Origin: Penaeus vannamei
Taxonomy: Eukaryota > Arthropoda > Malacostraca > Decapoda > Penaeidae
Length of the DNA stretch: 50,000 nucleotides
Assembly: GCF_042767895.1 (NCBI RefSeq)
Contig: NC_091583.1
Span: 6,732,885-6,782,884, forward strand
Direction: 5' to 3'
Part shown: positions 47,708 through 50,000 of the stretch, in pieces
Position numbering within the stretch: the stretch's first letter is position 1
Layout of the letters: every line of letters begins with the position of its first letter
Made by a program: the position numbers and the translations under genes
The notes under the pieces: model-generated
Told to the model about the DNA's origin: nothing
What the model saw: only the letters and a program-made list of their open reading frames with translations
Databases searched by the model: none

Positions 47708-50000
47708 ATTGTCATAATCATTGTCATTATCATCATAATTATCATCATTATAGTCAATAACAAAGGAATCATCATGGAAATATTCATAATTACCTGAATT
47801 AATGTTAAAATCCTAATAATCACCATTAAAAAGCGAAAAGGTTTTTTTTTTCGACGTTTCTCTCAAAAGGCTGTAATACGCTAGATTTTGCCGTTTTTTC
47901 GTTTTTTCGACTTTTGGGATTTTATTACTTCTGGCCTTTATTTCATTATAAATGGACTGAATGATAATTATTATCATCATTATTATCATTACTGTCATCA
48001 TTTTTATGATAATTATCATTATAGTCATTATCATCATGATTATCATTATTATTATCATCATTATTGCAGTTATAATAATTATTATGCTAATTATTATTGC
48101 TATTTTTATCATTATAACTATTTATATAATGATAATAGAAATAATGATCTTGGAAATAATAATGACTTATAATGACAATGATACTGATGTTATTATTTCT
48201 ATTGCCATTATTAGTACGGAAGTTATTGGAATAGAGTTAATTATTTCTAGTATTGCAGTAATTATCAAGATTATCATTATAATTAGGACTTTATCATTAT
48301 TATCATTATTGTCATTATCATTGTCATTAGCATCATAATTATCATTACTGTCAATAATAAAGGAATCATCATGGAAATCATCATAATTACCTGAATTAAT
48401 GTTAAAATCCTCGTAATTACCATTAAAAAGCGAAAAGGGTTTAAGGCTGTAATACGCTAGATTTTGCCATTGTTTCGACTTTTGGGATTTTATTACTTCT
48501 GGCCTTTATTTCATTATAAATGGACTGAATGATAATTATTATCATCATTATTATCATTACTGTCATCATTTTTATGATTATTATCATTATAGTCATTATC
48601 ATCATGATTATCATTATTATTATCATTATTGCAGTTATAATAATTATTATGCTAATTATGATTGCTATTTTTATCATTTTAACTATTTATATAATGATAA
48701 TAGCAATAATGATGATCTTAGGAATAATAATGACAATAATAATCATTATAATGCCTATGATAATAATATCATTATTATTTCTATTGCCATTATTAGTATG
48801 GAAATTATTGGAATAGAGTTAATTATTGCTATTATTGCAGTGATTATCAAGATTATCATTATAATTATGTCTTTATCATTATTACCATTACTATTGTCAT
48901 TATCATTGTCATTATCATCATAATTATCATCATTATTGTCAATAATAAAGGAATGATCATGGAAATCATCATAATTACTTGAATTAATGTTAAAATCCTC
49001 ATAATTACTATTAAAATGCGGAAAGGTTTTTTTCGACGTTTCTCTCAAAATAATAATGATATACGCTAGATTTTGTCGTTTTTTCGACTTTTGGGATTTT
49101 ATTACTTCTGGCCTTTATTTCATTATAAATGGACTGAATAATAATTATTATCACCATTATTATCATTACTGTCATCATTATTATAATTATTATCATTATA
49201 GTCACTATCATCATGATTATCATTATTATTATCATCATTATTGCAGTTATAATAATTATTATGCTAATTATTATTGCTATTTTTATCATTATAACTATTT
49301 ATATAATGATAATAGCAATAATGAACTTAGAAATAATAATGACAATAATAATAATTATAATGACAATAATAATGATGTTATTATTATTTCTGTTGCCATT
49401 ATTAGTATGGAAATTATTGGAATAGATTTAATTATTGCTATGATTGCAATAATTATCAAGATTATCATTATAATTATGACTTTATCATTATTATCATTAT
49501 TATTGTCATTATCATTGTCATTATCATCATAATTATCATCACAATTGTCAATAATAAAGGAATCATCATGGAAATCATCATAATTACCTGAATTAATGTT
49601 AAAGTCCTCATAATTACCATAAAAAAGCGAAAGGTTTTTTTTTTCCGAAGTTTCTCTCAAAAGGATGTAATACGCTAGATTTTGTCGTTTTTTCGACTTT
49701 TGGGATTTTATTACTTCTGGCCTTTATTTCATTATAAATGGACTGAATCATAATTATTATCATCATTATTATCATTATTATTATTATCATCATCATTTTT
49801 ATGATGATTATTATTATAGTCATTATCATCATGATTAACATTATTATCATCATTGTTGCAGTTATGATAATTGTTATGGTAATTTTTATTGCTATTTTTA
49901 TCATTATAACTATTTATATAATGATAATAGCAATAATGATGATCTTAGAAATGATAATGACAATAATAATAATTATAATGACAATGATAATGATATCATC
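47708..50000 (+). repeat. AT-rich satellite array, block I (forward)
   Basis: Forward satellite to the end of the window, with anchors near 47854, 49036 and 49645 and one near 48440 that has lost cgacgtttctc. Units here are close to the apparent consensus, with spacing near 605 bp between the gacttttggg marks at about 48477, 49085 and 49695. No gene is seen and the array runs off the edge. Confidence 0.92.

Overview
This window is eukaryotic, almost certainly animal, repeat-dominated DNA; I see no host gene in it. By rough count 58% is one AT-rich satellite with a unit of about 600 bp. The rest is four broken copies of an RTE-like non-LTR retrotransposon, one complete but disabled BEL/Pao LTR retrotransposon, and a 0.75 kb unidentified insertion. 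BEL/Pao elements are typical of metazoans, and close relatives of this endonuclease-reverse transcriptase are, from general knowledge, abundant in fish and crustaceans. An aquatic invertebrate such as a decapod is a reasonable but weak guess.

Layout. Satellite in forward orientation fills 1-10542, 13268-16710, 19234-24790, 28362-29196 and 29943-30608. It is interrupted by RTE-like copy 1 (10543-13267, +), copy 2 (16711-19233, +), copy 3 (24791-28361, +) and the unidentified insert at 29197-29942. At about 30608 the satellite flips strand and stays reversed to about 47707, where it flips back and runs forward to 50000. The reversed block holds RTE-like copy 4 (34517-37535, minus) and the BEL/Pao element (38850-47099, minus, 5-bp target duplication).

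Each satellite unit has an anchor of about 200 bp of ordinary sequence and about 400 bp of degenerate ATY/ATR triplets. The triplet part contains a nested inverted repeat. Because almost every triplet has T in the middle, long Ile/Met/Leu reading frames run through it by composition; I treat these as non-coding.

The main point of interest is the relation between the RTE-like copies and the satellite. Copies 1, 3 and 4 enter the satellite at the same base of the unit, and copies 1, 2 and 3 leave it at the same base through a (GAT)n tail. Satellite variants flanking copies 2 and 3 are shared. Copies 2, 3 and 4 carry the same in-frame TGA in the reverse transcriptase, and copies 1 and 3 share an 8-bp deletion and a substitution in the endonuclease. 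This pattern fits an already dead element that was amplified at DNA level as part of a composite satellite unit, rather than four independent insertions. The strand flips sit at hairpin-prone or microhomologous satellite sequence. The BEL/Pao element inserted later: its LTRs are about 98.8% identical by eye, yet gag-pol carries at least six disabling lesions.
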